Shown piece after piece: positions 53,881-61,778 of a DNA stretch of 64,000 nt. The stretch covers positions 62,001 through 126,000 of the forward strand of contig NZ_JAUSZR010000001.1 in NCBI RefSeq assembly GCF_030817835.1, read 5' to 3'. The stretch is from Pseudarthrobacter sp. W1I19. Lineage in GTDB: Bacteria > Actinomycetota > Actinomycetes > Actinomycetales > Micrococcaceae. Positions within the stretch are counted from its first letter, which is position 1; the number at the start of each line of letters is the position of its first letter. The translations under genes were made by a program, and so were the position numbers. The notes beneath the pieces were generated by a model. It was not told where the DNA came from. It made no database searches and saw only the letters and a program-made list of their open reading frames with translations.

Positions 53881-54956
53881 GGCTGCTCCTTGGGTACGTT
53901 GGCGGGCTTCAAATAGTGGTAGTGGGACCCCAGCTTGCCGCGGTGCCGGCGCCGAAGTTCGGCTTCCGAGTGGGCTGCGGTCTTGAGCCGCGCCCCGGCG
54001 TAAGGCACACCGCCGGCGAGCCTGAACCCAAGGGCTATCCAGATGCAGGCGGCCCGTTCCAGGACCCACAGCGGAGCGAACAATGTGGCCGGGAAGGGGA
54101 AAACTGCCCTGCCGGAATGCCGCCGTCGTCCCGTCTCGGCGATGAGGACCGGGGCGGCGGCCAGTGCCAGGAGGGCGGCCCGACGGCGGCCGGCGGGAAG
54201 GCGGGCAGCGCAGGCGATCACCGGGAGCAGGGAAAGTTCGACGGCGAGGCGCCGCGGCTGGGCGAAGTCGTCGTAGGCCTGGCGTGTGCGCTGCTTGAGG
54301 AAGTGCCGGAACTTCGGCGGCCTGCGGGGAACCATCAGATCAGGGACAATCCTTTCCCGGCCGCCGGCGGCTTTGACGGTGCGGATCAGCTCAAGGTTCT
54401 CGAACAGCACCGGATCGTAGCCGCCGGTAGCCAGCAGCGCGCTCTTGCGAACCGCCAGGGTGCCGGGGTAGTCCGCCGACCAGGCCCGGTTGATCAGGGT
54501 CCGCGCCGTATCGCACCAGGCATGCCACGGCAGCGGATCAAAGTAGTTCTGCGGCCGCACAATGTCCGCCGAGCTGAGGTGACGGACGACGGCGGCGAGC
54601 GACTCGCGTGTGTAGCGAACGTCGTCGTCGGCTATCACCAGCAGTTCCGCCGAGGAGGCGCGCACGCCAGTCATAACGCCGGCCACCTTGCCGTTACCGG
54701 CCGCGCTGTTACCGCTACCGCCGGCGCTGTCGCTTGCGGGCTCGGGACGGATGTGGCGCACTCCGGGCGGAAAGGCGGCCCGGTGCCGCTCGAACAGGCC
54801 AGGGGCGGAGCCGTCCACCACGGTGACCGGGATCCACCGAAGAAGCCGCTCGAGGTAGGCCGCAAGGTCCTGCAGCTCCGAATCCCGTTCCGACTCGGCA
54901 GTCCACCGCAGTGGCAGGATGTACTCCGCGGACGGCTCGACGGACGGGGTGCTCAT
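53877..54956 (-). CDS. Family 2 glycosyltransferase
   Basis: A 359-residue GT-A enzyme. The DXD-like motif D110-D-D112 in LLVIADDDVRYT binds the metal and nucleotide sugar; GTLAVRKSALLATGGYD and the acidic stretch FENLELIRTVKA follow. Hydrophobic segments in the C-terminal third suggest membrane association. A Gly/Ser/Asn insert lies at about residues 76-90. It overlaps both neighbours by four bases, between a diiron oxidase and a CDGSH protein. Acceptor unknown. Confidence 0.82.
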   Translation of the reverse strand: MSTPSVEPSAEYILPLRWTAESERDSELQDLAAYLERLLRWIPVTVVDGSAPGLFERHRAAFPPGVRHIRPEPASDSAGGSGNSAAGNGKVAGVMTGVRASSAELLVIADDDVRYTRESLAAVVRHLSSADIVRPQNYFDPLPWHAWCDTARTLINRAWSADYPGTLAVRKSALLATGGYDPVLFENLELIRTVKAAGGRERIVPDLMVPRRPPKFRHFLKQRTRQAYDDFAQPRRLAVELSLLPVIACAARLPAGRRRAALLALAAAPVLIAETGRRRHSGRAVFPFPATLFAPLWVLERAACIWIALGFRLAGGVPYAGARLKTAAHSEAELRRRHRGKLGSHYHYLKPANVPKEQP

Positions 54957-56008
54957 GCTGCCGCCGATACGGCCCTCAGCGAGGTCACTCCATTTTCCCA
55001 GCTGGCCAGGAGGTGCGTGGAAAGCCTGCCGTCGATGGCCATGGCCGCCGTCGCCCCGAACAGGACGTCCGCGAGCAGCCCGGGCTCAGCTTCCACCAGG
55101 CCGCCTGCGAGGTCGCGCCCGGCGATCTGCTCGTGGACGGCGTCGGCTTCCACGTGCTCATCGAAGTAGTGGGTCACATCCGCGTCGAAGCCGTGCCGCC
55201 GGAAGCCGTTGCCATACAGCCGGTTGGGTTGGGAGGAGGTCATCTCGTAGAGGGCCAGGTGACCGGTGATGGCCCCGCGGAGCCGGCGGTTCAGCCCGAA
55301 GAGGGACATCATGTTCACCGCGGCGAGGGAGACGGCGGGGACAGCGTCGACGTATGCGCCGTACTGGTCGTCCATACCCAACCCGCGCATGGTGCGGGCG
55401 AACAGTGCGCTGTGCATCCGTTCGGCGCGTCCGCCGCCGTACTCGTCGGCCTGGATTTCCACGAGGGCAGCCTTGGCCCTGCCGGTGAGGCGGGGGATGG
55501 CCCAGGTGTGCGGGTCCGCTTCCTTGAGCTGGTAGATGGACTTGTGGACCAGGAACTCCTGGAGCTGGTCCAGCGTCGCCTTTTTGGCCACGAAGCGTGA
55601 GACGCTGGGCCCGGTGTCGCTGGCAGCGAGGCCGAACAGGATGTCCGCCACGGCGTCGCTGGTGAGCTCCGCGGCGGGCGGAAGGGTGATCTCTCCGGCG
55701 GCGGAGGCGGCGGAACGGAGCGCCGCCTCAAACGGCCGCTCCATGAGGCGGCGCACCCGGATCAGCCCGGGTTCCCACTCCCACTCGTCACTGATCCCTT
55801 CCAGCCCCGAGTAGTGCAGCTCGTAGAGGCAGAAGAGGGCCAGTTGGACGTCGTCGTCACCAATGATGTCAGTGGAAGCTGCCACTTCGGGTGCGGCCAG
55901 CAGGCGCAGTTCCTCGACGGCGGCGGCACCCTCGCCACTGCCGAGCGTGCAGGTGAGGGCCCGAAAGAGGGCTCTGGTGATGGGACCTCGAGGTTCGGGG
56001 ATCTTCAT
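54953..56008 (-). CDS. Heme-oxygenase-like diiron (iron-containing redox) enzyme
   Basis: A 351-residue all-helical protein of the iron-containing redox enzyme (HDO) family. Candidate metal ligands cluster in YELHYSGLEG (E63, H65), HKSIYQLKEADPH, VEIQADEYGGGRAERMH (E184, D188, H199) and HYFDEHVEADAVHE (H280, H285, D289, H292). HDO relatives do unusual chemistry, such as C-C cleavage and N-oxygenation, with a labile diiron centre. First gene of a three-gene operon with overlaps of four bases. Substrate unknown. Confidence 0.8.
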   Translation of the reverse strand: MKIPEPRGPITRALFRALTCTLGSGEGAAAVEELRLLAAPEVAASTDIIGDDDVQLALFCLYELHYSGLEGISDEWEWEPGLIRVRRLMERPFEAALRSAASAAGEITLPPAAELTSDAVADILFGLAASDTGPSVSRFVAKKATLDQLQEFLVHKSIYQLKEADPHTWAIPRLTGRAKAALVEIQADEYGGGRAERMHSALFARTMRGLGMDDQYGAYVDAVPAVSLAAVNMMSLFGLNRRLRGAITGHLALYEMTSSQPNRLYGNGFRRHGFDADVTHYFDEHVEADAVHEQIAGRDLAGGLVEAEPGLLADVLFGATAAMAIDGRLSTHLLASWENGVTSLRAVSAAA

Positions 56009-56065
56009 GGTGCTCCTTTGGGTGGGCGGCGCTGCTGCGTCTTCGACAGCGGGTTCGGTGGGCGT

Positions 56066-56578
56066 TCAGGTCTGGTCGTGCTCGTCCGCGTCCAGCACCG
56101 GGCGGTCCATGGCCGGGCTGGCGGGAAAGGTCTTTGTGGCGGGAACGGTCTTTGGCGACAGCAGGACGGCAAGGGCGATCATGGCCAGCCCCAATGCCAG
56201 GTGCAGCCAGTTGTCCGCATTGTTTTCGGGAAGGAAGTTGGCCGGCAGGTCATCGCCCATCAGCAGGCCGTACAGCCAAAGGAAGAGGTAGGCGACGCCC
56301 CCGTAAATGAGGAAGTTCCGCCCCTGCCGGTGCGTCCCGGCCATCACCAGGGCCGCGATACCGGATGCGAGGTGGACGGCATTATGCAGCACTGACACTC
56401 GGAAAATGCCGAACAGCTCTGCTTTAGAGCCGGGTCCGGCGAGGCCCAGGGAATCGAAATTGGCGGTAATGCCCGGAATGAATCCCAAAATCCCCAGCAG
56501 CAGGAAGACGATGCCCGTGGCAAGTGTGGCCTTCTGCAGGCCCGTCCTCGCTTCGGTGGCGCGGGTGCTGACCGCCAT
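56066..56578 (-). CDS. DUF4383 membrane protein
   Basis: A 170-residue protein with four hydrophobic segments; FRVSVLHNAVHLASGIAAL and NWLHLALGLAMIALAVLL are the DUF4383 blocks, with conserved histidines in the membrane. The C-terminal 40 residues are polar. It precedes the HDO operon by 57 bp in the same direction and could share its promoter. Function unknown. Confidence 0.85.
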   Translation of the reverse strand: MAVSTRATEARTGLQKATLATGIVFLLLGILGFIPGITANFDSLGLAGPGSKAELFGIFRVSVLHNAVHLASGIAALVMAGTHRQGRNFLIYGGVAYLFLWLYGLLMGDDLPANFLPENNADNWLHLALGLAMIALAVLLSPKTVPATKTFPASPAMDRPVLDADEHDQT

Positions 56579-56658
56579 ATGCTGTACTCCTCAAAAGCCG
56601 GGAACAACATAGTAAGCATGATTACTAATAAAAGCTAAGCACGCTTTCTACCCGGAGT

Positions 56659-56868
56659 TCACTCCTCTGGGCTGTTCCAGGCGTAAGGGTTGGCGTGGTG
56701 CCCACCGTGGCGGCCCTGTTCATACCCCTGCTGCCAGGCCTTCCCGACGGCGGCCACAAGTTCTGCGAGCAGGGGATAGTAGGGATGGTCGGGGCCAATG
56801 TAGATCATCTCGTCCTCTGCCTTGTCCACCGCAGCCCGCACTTGGTTTTCCCCCAACGGACTGCTCAC
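56659..56868 (-). CDS. Small hypothetical protein
   Basis: A 69-residue soluble protein with an amphipathic helix (YYPLLAELVAAVGKAWQQGYEQGR) and a His/Gly/Asn-rich tail ending NPYAWNSPEE. No known domain recognised. Composition and the conserved-looking aromatic tail favour a real gene. It lies between the UPF0303 and DUF4383 genes, all on the minus strand. Confidence 0.6.
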   Translation of the reverse strand: MSSPLGENQVRAAVDKAEDEMIYIGPDHPYYPLLAELVAAVGKAWQQGYEQGRHGGHHANPYAWNSPEE

Positions 56869-56910
56869 GATGCCCCTCCCCGCCGCCGAAACTTTGCCGC
56901 CTGGACGGCG

Positions 56911-57453
56911 TTAGTCAGCGCCCATGGAACCAAGAACTTCGCGCAGGGCCCGGACCACCAGGTTGTGGTCCTGCACCTGGGGAAGCCCCGAAACAGTCAC
57001 GGTGGCCACAGCGCCCACCCCTGCGACATACACCGGAAAGGAGCCCCCGTGGGCCGCGTACCGGCTCTGGTCGAACCAGGCGTGGTCCTCGATCCTGCCG
57101 CCGCGGAGCCGTCCGCGCAGCCCCACCAGCAGGGACGGCACTTCGTAGCGGGCGGCGGTGCGCTGCTTGGCCCGGATCCAGTGCTCGTTGTCCGGGGTGG
57201 CTCCGGGCAGGGCTACATGGAACAGGACCTGGTCACCCTTGGTGATGTCGATGGCGATGGGGAGTTGGTCCTCCTTGCCAAGTTCCACCAGCAGCAGTCC
57301 AAGGTTCAGTGCGTCGTCGATGGAAAACCGGGGGAACTGGAGCTCGCGGATTTCTCCCTCAATCCGCGCGATGAGGGCCTGCAGGGAGCCTTCAGGCTGG
57401 GTGTCATCGGAATCGGGATCGAACTCGGTCACATCCGGCAAATTGGCGGTCAT
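56911..57453 (-). CDS. UPF0303 / HbpS-like heme-degrading-domain protein
   Basis: A 180-residue protein of the UPF0303 (DUF336-related) family. GLLLVELGKEDQLPIAIDI and the C-terminal HGGSFPVYVAGVGAVATVTVSGLPQVQDH region are diagnostic; such proteins form octamers, and relatives bind or degrade heme. Start ATG 57453 (MTANLPD) is preferred over 57507. It is divergent from the TPP riboswitch locus. Function not established. Confidence 0.8.
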   Translation of the reverse strand: MTANLPDVTEFDPDSDDTQPEGSLQALIARIEGEIRELQFPRFSIDDALNLGLLLVELGKEDQLPIAIDITKGDQVLFHVALPGATPDNEHWIRAKQRTAARYEVPSLLVGLRGRLRGGRIEDHAWFDQSRYAAHGGSFPVYVAGVGAVATVTVSGLPQVQDHNLVVRALREVLGSMGAD

Positions 57454-57531
57454 GGCCCACAATCTACCCCTCCGCCGGTGTAAACTGGACCACGCCCAGC
57501 AGGGCAATTTATCTACCTACAGAATCATTCA

Positions 57532-57655
57532 ACGACAGGGGAGCGCCGCCGTCGGGCATCACTGGCCATGCCAGGATCCGCAGGTGGGCGCTGAGAGTGC
57601 GGACAGCCGCAGACCCTCGAACCTGATCCGGTTAGTACCGGCGCAAGGGAGTCGA
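57532..57655 (+). ncRNA. TPP (THI-box) riboswitch
   Basis: The RNA contains the conserved pyrimidine-sensor CTGAGAG (57591-57597), the second sensor ACCTGATCCGGTTAGTACCG (57621-57640) and the closing GCGCAAGGGAG, with GGGGAGC at the 5' side, all in the order of the TPP aptamer. It precedes ykoEDC and should lower its expression when thiamine pyrophosphate is abundant. Confidence 0.95.
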
Positions 57656-57702
57656 GTTCTCGAAGTCCGGCAACGGCAGTCAGTGCCCTTGCCGCGCTTT
57701 CC

Positions 57703-57721
57703 CCTCCTGTTCCTCAGGAGG
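57703..57721 (+). promoter_or_regulatory. Shine-Dalgarno-sequestering hairpin
   Basis: CCTCCTG (57703-57709) pairs perfectly with CAGGAGG (57715-57721) across a 5-nt loop and buries the GGAGG ribosome-binding site of ykoE (ATG 57727). This is the likely expression platform of the TPP riboswitch, acting on translation. Confidence 0.75.
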
Positions 57722-57726
57722 ATCAC

Positions 57727-58350
57727 ATGGCAACAACAGCAGTAAAGAAGACCACCAGCAAGTCTTGGCGCGTCGTGGACATCGTGGTGGCGGCCTTGAT
57801 CGCCGTCGCGGGCGGCGTCATTTTCTGGGCGTGGTCCCAGGGATCCGCCGCAGTCTCAGCTCCCATGAACGCCGTCTACCCGCCCCTGACCGGCCTGATC
57901 GCCGGCGGCTGGATGATCCCCGCCGTGCTGGGCATGCTCATCATCCGCAAGCCGGGCGCCGCGCTGTTCTGCGAAACCGTCGCAGCCACCGGCGAGCTCC
58001 TCATGGGGTCGCAGTACGGTGCCTCAGTTCTGTTCTCGGGCTTTGTCCAGGGCCTGGGCGCAGAGATCATCTTCGCCATCTTCGTGTACAGGAAGTTCAA
58101 CCTGCCGGTATCGCTGCTGGCCGGTGCCGGCGCCGGCCTGTTCTGCGGCCTGAACGACTCCTTCGCCCCGTGGGGCTGGAACATCGCCTACTCCGGCGGC
58201 GACAAGCTGGCCTACATCATCTTCACAGCCATTTCCGGAGCGGTTATCGCCGGTGCGCTGTCCTGGATCGCCACGCGCGGCCTGGCGAAGACCGGAGTCC
58301 TGGGCTCGTTTGCCTCGCGGAAGGCAGCAACGGAGCCAGTCTTCTCCTGA
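57727..58350 (+). CDS. ykoE: ECF transporter S component for thiamine or its precursor
   Basis: A 207-residue membrane protein with about six hydrophobic segments, the substrate-binding subunit of the YkoEDC ECF transporter. GAEIIFAIFVYRKFNLP and LSWIATRGLAKTGVL are family blocks. It directly follows the riboswitch with a strong GGAGG site, and its stop overlaps the ATPase start by one base. Ligand is probably thiamine or hydroxymethylpyrimidine. Confidence 0.93.
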   Translation: MATTAVKKTTSKSWRVVDIVVAALIAVAGGVIFWAWSQGSAAVSAPMNAVYPPLTGLIAGGWMIPAVLGMLIIRKPGAALFCETVAATGELLMGSQYGASVLFSGFVQGLGAEIIFAIFVYRKFNLPVSLLAGAGAGLFCGLNDSFAPWGWNIAYSGGDKLAYIIFTAISGAVIAGALSWIATRGLAKTGVLGSFASRKAATEPVFS

Positions 58351-59903
58351 TGACAGCTCCCTCCCATCACCGGGCGTCGGCTGCGGTGCGTCCGGCTGCC
58401 ATCAGCGCCCGCGGTTGGGGCTGGCGGCATGCCGGACGTGCCAAGCCTGCGGTCCGTGCCCTTGACCTGGACATCCAGCCAGGGGAGCGCGTGCTCCTCC
58501 TCGGCCCCTCCGGCGCGGGCAAGTCCACCCTCCTCCATGCCTTGGCGGGAGTCCTGGGCGATGTTAACGACGACGGCGAGGCAGGCGAATCCGACGAGTC
58601 CGGTTCGCTGCTGGTTGACAGGGCCTCTCCCCGGGAGCAGCGCGGCCGTGCCGGCCTGATGCAGCAGGACCCGGAGACGCAGGTGGTCCTCTCCCGGGTG
58701 GGTGACGACGTCGCCTTTGGCGCCGAGAACCTCGCCGTACCTCGCGACAAAATTTGGACTCGTGTTCACGAGGCGCTGGACGACGTCGGCCTGTCCCACC
58801 TGCCGCTGGACCACCCGACGTCGGCCCTGTCCGGCGGGCAGAAGCAGCGGCTGGCGCTCGCGGGCATCCTTGCCATGCGGCCGGGGTTGATCCTCCTCGA
58901 CGAGCCGACAGCCAACCTGGACCCTGCCGGGGTGCTGGAGGTCCGCGACGCCGTGGCGCGCTGCCTGAAGAAAACCGGGGCAACCCTGGTGGTGGTGGAG
59001 CACCGGGTGTCCGTGTGGAAGGACCTGGTGGACCGGATCGTGGTGCTGCAGCCCGGTTCGTCCACGGAGTCCGCCGTACTTCTGGACGGGCCGCCGGACC
59101 GGGTGCTCAGCGAGGCCAGGAGCATGCTTATCTCCGCAGGAGTTTGGGTGCCGGGTTACGTTCCGGAAACCAGGCAGCGCACGGAGAGCCCGGTTCCCGG
59201 GACCGGTGATCTCCTCCTCGCCGCGGAGGAACTGGCGGTTTCGCGGGGCCGTGCCCGTCGACAAGGGTTCCGGAAGCTGCCCCCGGTGCCCGTGCAGCAG
59301 GGCATCTCCGCGCAGGTCCGCGCCGGGCAGGCGCTCGCCATCACGGGTCCCAACGGGGCAGGAAAATCGACTTTTGCCCTGACTCTTGCCGGTCTTTTGG
59401 AGCCGGTTGCCGGCAAGGTCTCCGCCACCCTGGCGCTGAGCCGGGGCGCCGGGATTGATCCTTACCGGTGGAAGGCGGAGCAGCTGATCGAACGCGTGGG
59501 GACCGTATTCCAGGAGCCGGAGCACCAGTTCGTCACGGGGAAAGTGCTCGACGAACTCCTCTTCGGCCCGCGTCATCTTGGCCACGGGGAAGAGCGCGTG
59601 GACGAGCTGCTGGAGCGGTTGCGGCTGACGGAGCTCGTTAACGCCAACCCCTATACGTTGTCGGGCGGGGAAAAGCGGCGGCTCTCGGTGGCCACGGTCC
59701 TGGCCGCGCATCCCCAGGTCCTTGTCCTGGACGAACCCACGTTCGGCCAGGATGCCAACACCTGGGCCGAGCTGGCCTCGTTCCTGTCCGAACTCCTCGA
59801 TGCCGGCACTGCAGTGGTGTCGGTGACCCATGATGCCGAGTTCACGGCAGCCCTGGGCGGGACGGAGCTGCGGATGGCTGCGGCGCGGGCGGCTGCATCA
59901 TGA
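58350..59903 (+). CDS. ykoD: ECF transporter duplicated ATPase
   Basis: A 517-residue protein with two ABC domains in tandem: Walker A GPSGAGKST (52-60) with signature LSGGQKQR, and Walker A GPNGAGKST (about 333-341) with LSGGEKRR. The two halves correspond to the A and A' ATPases of ECF transporters. I start at ATG 58350 (TGATG overlap with ykoE); the frame reading further back is antisense-like and not coding. Followed by ykoC with an ATGA overlap. Confidence 0.94.
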   Translation: MTAPSHHRASAAVRPAAISARGWGWRHAGRAKPAVRALDLDIQPGERVLLLGPSGAGKSTLLHALAGVLGDVNDDGEAGESDESGSLLVDRASPREQRGRAGLMQQDPETQVVLSRVGDDVAFGAENLAVPRDKIWTRVHEALDDVGLSHLPLDHPTSALSGGQKQRLALAGILAMRPGLILLDEPTANLDPAGVLEVRDAVARCLKKTGATLVVVEHRVSVWKDLVDRIVVLQPGSSTESAVLLDGPPDRVLSEARSMLISAGVWVPGYVPETRQRTESPVPGTGDLLLAAEELAVSRGRARRQGFRKLPPVPVQQGISAQVRAGQALAITGPNGAGKSTFALTLAGLLEPVAGKVSATLALSRGAGIDPYRWKAEQLIERVGTVFQEPEHQFVTGKVLDELLFGPRHLGHGEERVDELLERLRLTELVNANPYTLSGGEKRRLSVATVLAAHPQVLVLDEPTFGQDANTWAELASFLSELLDAGTAVVSVTHDAEFTAALGGTELRMAAARAAAS

Positions 59904-60700
59904 GGCAGGAAATGACCCTGCAGGCAAACCGCGCCCTGCTGGTCCGAGCCAACCCGCTGAGCAAGTTCGCTGCTGTGTTCCTGGTGACCGCGGTACTGGC
60001 ACTCTCCATTGACTGGGTATCCGCCTCGGTGGCGCTCGTCTTTGAGCTCATGTTGTTCCCGCTGGCCGGGCTGACTCTCACGCTGCTCTGGCAGCGCGGC
60101 TGGCCGTTGATCATCGCCGCCGCCGTGGGCGGCTGGAGCACCTCCATCCTGGCGCCGGACAGCGGAAAGACGCTGATCGACGTCGGCCTCTGGACCATGA
60201 GTGAAGGATCGCTGGAGCTGGGGGCCGGTTTTATGCTGCGCGGGCTGGCGATTGCGCTGCCTGCGGTGCTGCTGATGAGCTGTACCGACCCCACCGACCT
60301 GGCCGACGCGCTGGCGCAAAAGGCGCGGCTCCCGCACCGGTTCGTGCTGGGAACGTTGGCAGCCATGCGCCTGGTGGGACTGCTGGCTGATGAGTGGCAG
60401 ACCATCGGCATGGCCCGCCGCGCGCGCGGAGTAGGCTCGCGGGGCAACGTGCTGCAGCGGGTGAAGGCGACGCTGGGGCAGAGCTTCGGACTCTTGGTCC
60501 AGGCGATCCGGCGTGCGTCGCGCCTGGCCGTGACCATGGAGGCGCGCGGCTTCGGTGGCGGAACCCGGACGTGGGCGCGCGAGTCTACATACAGCTGGTT
60601 GGATGCCTGGGTGCTGGGCGCCGGGGTGCTGATGGCCGGTGCAGCCTTTGCAGCTGCCCTCTGGGCAGGAACCTGGAATATGGTGTGGCTGGGAAGTTGA
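59900..60700 (+). CDS. ykoC: ECF transporter T component
   Basis: A 266-residue transmembrane coupling protein with five to six hydrophobic segments. MARRARG and MEARGFGG are the two Ala-Arg-Gly motifs by which T components contact the ATPases. Last gene of the riboswitch-controlled operon. Confidence 0.93.
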   Translation: MRQEMTLQANRALLVRANPLSKFAAVFLVTAVLALSIDWVSASVALVFELMLFPLAGLTLTLLWQRGWPLIIAAAVGGWSTSILAPDSGKTLIDVGLWTMSEGSLELGAGFMLRGLAIALPAVLLMSCTDPTDLADALAQKARLPHRFVLGTLAAMRLVGLLADEWQTIGMARRARGVGSRGNVLQRVKATLGQSFGLLVQAIRRASRLAVTMEARGFGGGTRTWARESTYSWLDAWVLGAGVLMAGAAFAAALWAGTWNMVWLGS

Positions 60701-60774
60701 CGCGGGGTCTGGCCTGACTTTTGTGTGTCAGCGCAGGCGGCCGGCCTGAGGTTGTGGGGGCTTTGGGATGAATC

Positions 60775-61602
60775 TCAGAAGCAGGAGTAGTCGTAGTCAA
60801 ACCCGCGGGACACGAACTGCGTGAGGCTGACTTTGCCGCCGGCAGTCAGCGGCGGGTTGGAGCAGTTGCCCTTGGCCCCGGTCACGGTGCGTGCCCCGGC
60901 CAGCCAGCTGGGCAGTGAGTACAGGTTGCTCGAGCTGCTGACGGTTCCCACGATCTGGCTCCATTGGGAGCCTGTCGAATAGATGCCTACTCCCTGGGCG
61001 TTGATGCTGCGGAAGAACGCCGTCATGCCCTCCAGGACTGCACGGTTGGCGTCCTTGTCCGAAGTGGACCAGCTGTTTCCGGTTTCCACGTCCAGCCACC
61101 AGACATAGCCGGCGGGGTTGCTGATGCCGCGGATGTAGGCGTCATCCCACGCCTTGGCATAGCCGTACATGTAGGCACATGCTTTGCCGTAGTCCTGCTG
61201 CTTGCATGGCCCGTAGGGGTTACGGACGGGGGTCCCGGCGGGATACTCGTCGCTGCTGGGCCACCACGAGCCGGCACTGCCCGGGTTGGCGGTGTTGACG
61301 TACAGGGAAACCTTAGGCTGGGCGGTGCCGCCGGACGATGTCGCGGCCCACTTAAGCTGTTCCGTCAGGCAAGGGTTGGTGGTGTTCGCCAGGCCGTTGT
61401 TGACACCCACGATCCCGAACGCCTGGCCCTTGGGAAGGTCCTTGCCGCACTGGGGCCAGGACACGTCATTGGCAAGGAGCGACTGGGTTCCCTCGCCGGG
61501 GGACGGCGCTGCGGACGCCGGGCAAGCAGGGATCAGGAGCATGGCCAGCAGCAGAGCAGCCCATGCGGCCACCCCTCGCGTGCGTGGTAATGTCCGCAGC
61601 AT
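60775..61602 (-). CDS. Secreted glycoside-hydrolase-like TIM-barrel protein
   Basis: A 275-residue exported protein. The signal peptide spans about residues 1-30 (AWAALLLAMLLIPACPASAA). The mature part begins with NDVSWPQCG and has FGIVGVNNG, VSLYVNTANPG and VWWLDVETGNSW, in which the DVE could be the catalytic pair as in GH25-like folds. Six or more cysteines suggest disulfides. Start ATG 61602 has GGAGG five bases upstream. Probably acts on the cell wall; activity unproven. Confidence 0.75.
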   Translation of the reverse strand: MLRTLPRTRGVAAWAALLLAMLLIPACPASAAPSPGEGTQSLLANDVSWPQCGKDLPKGQAFGIVGVNNGLANTTNPCLTEQLKWAATSSGGTAQPKVSLYVNTANPGSAGSWWPSSDEYPAGTPVRNPYGPCKQQDYGKACAYMYGYAKAWDDAYIRGISNPAGYVWWLDVETGNSWSTSDKDANRAVLEGMTAFFRSINAQGVGIYSTGSQWSQIVGTVSSSSNLYSLPSWLAGARTVTGAKGNCSNPPLTAGGKVSLTQFVSRGFDYDYSCF

Positions 61603-61740
61603 GGCAACCTCCATGGGTGCTGAGGGGAGAGATCTTCCCAGTGTCCTCGTTGCGGCGAGCAGGGTCAAGAATTTGTTGTCACCCGATTTCTATCGCATGT
61701 AGCGGGTAAACGTTCTCCAAACCTTCCAGAGTCGGGCCCT

Positions 61741-61767
61741 TTGAGCCGACGCTAACTCATTTATGAT
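61741..61767 (+). promoter_or_regulatory. Promoter of the HTH-MurA gene, possibly giving a leaderless mRNA
   Basis: TTGAGC (61741-61746) and TATGAT (61762-61767, 15-bp spacer) precede the start codon at 61779 by only 11 bp from the end of the -10. There is no purine-rich ribosome site, so translation may begin at or near the mRNA end. Confidence 0.45.
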
Positions 61768-61778
61768 ATATTTTTCGC

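Noticed and set aside
57765..58349. Upstream extension of the ykoD frame through ykoE
   Set aside because: The extended part is Arg/Gly/Pro-rich and overlaps a real membrane protein in another frame; the TGATG overlap at 58348-58352 gives a clear start.
58212..59831. A 539-codon minus-strand frame over ykoD
   Set aside because: Antisense to a complete double ABC ATPase; no ribosome site and no recognisable protein.
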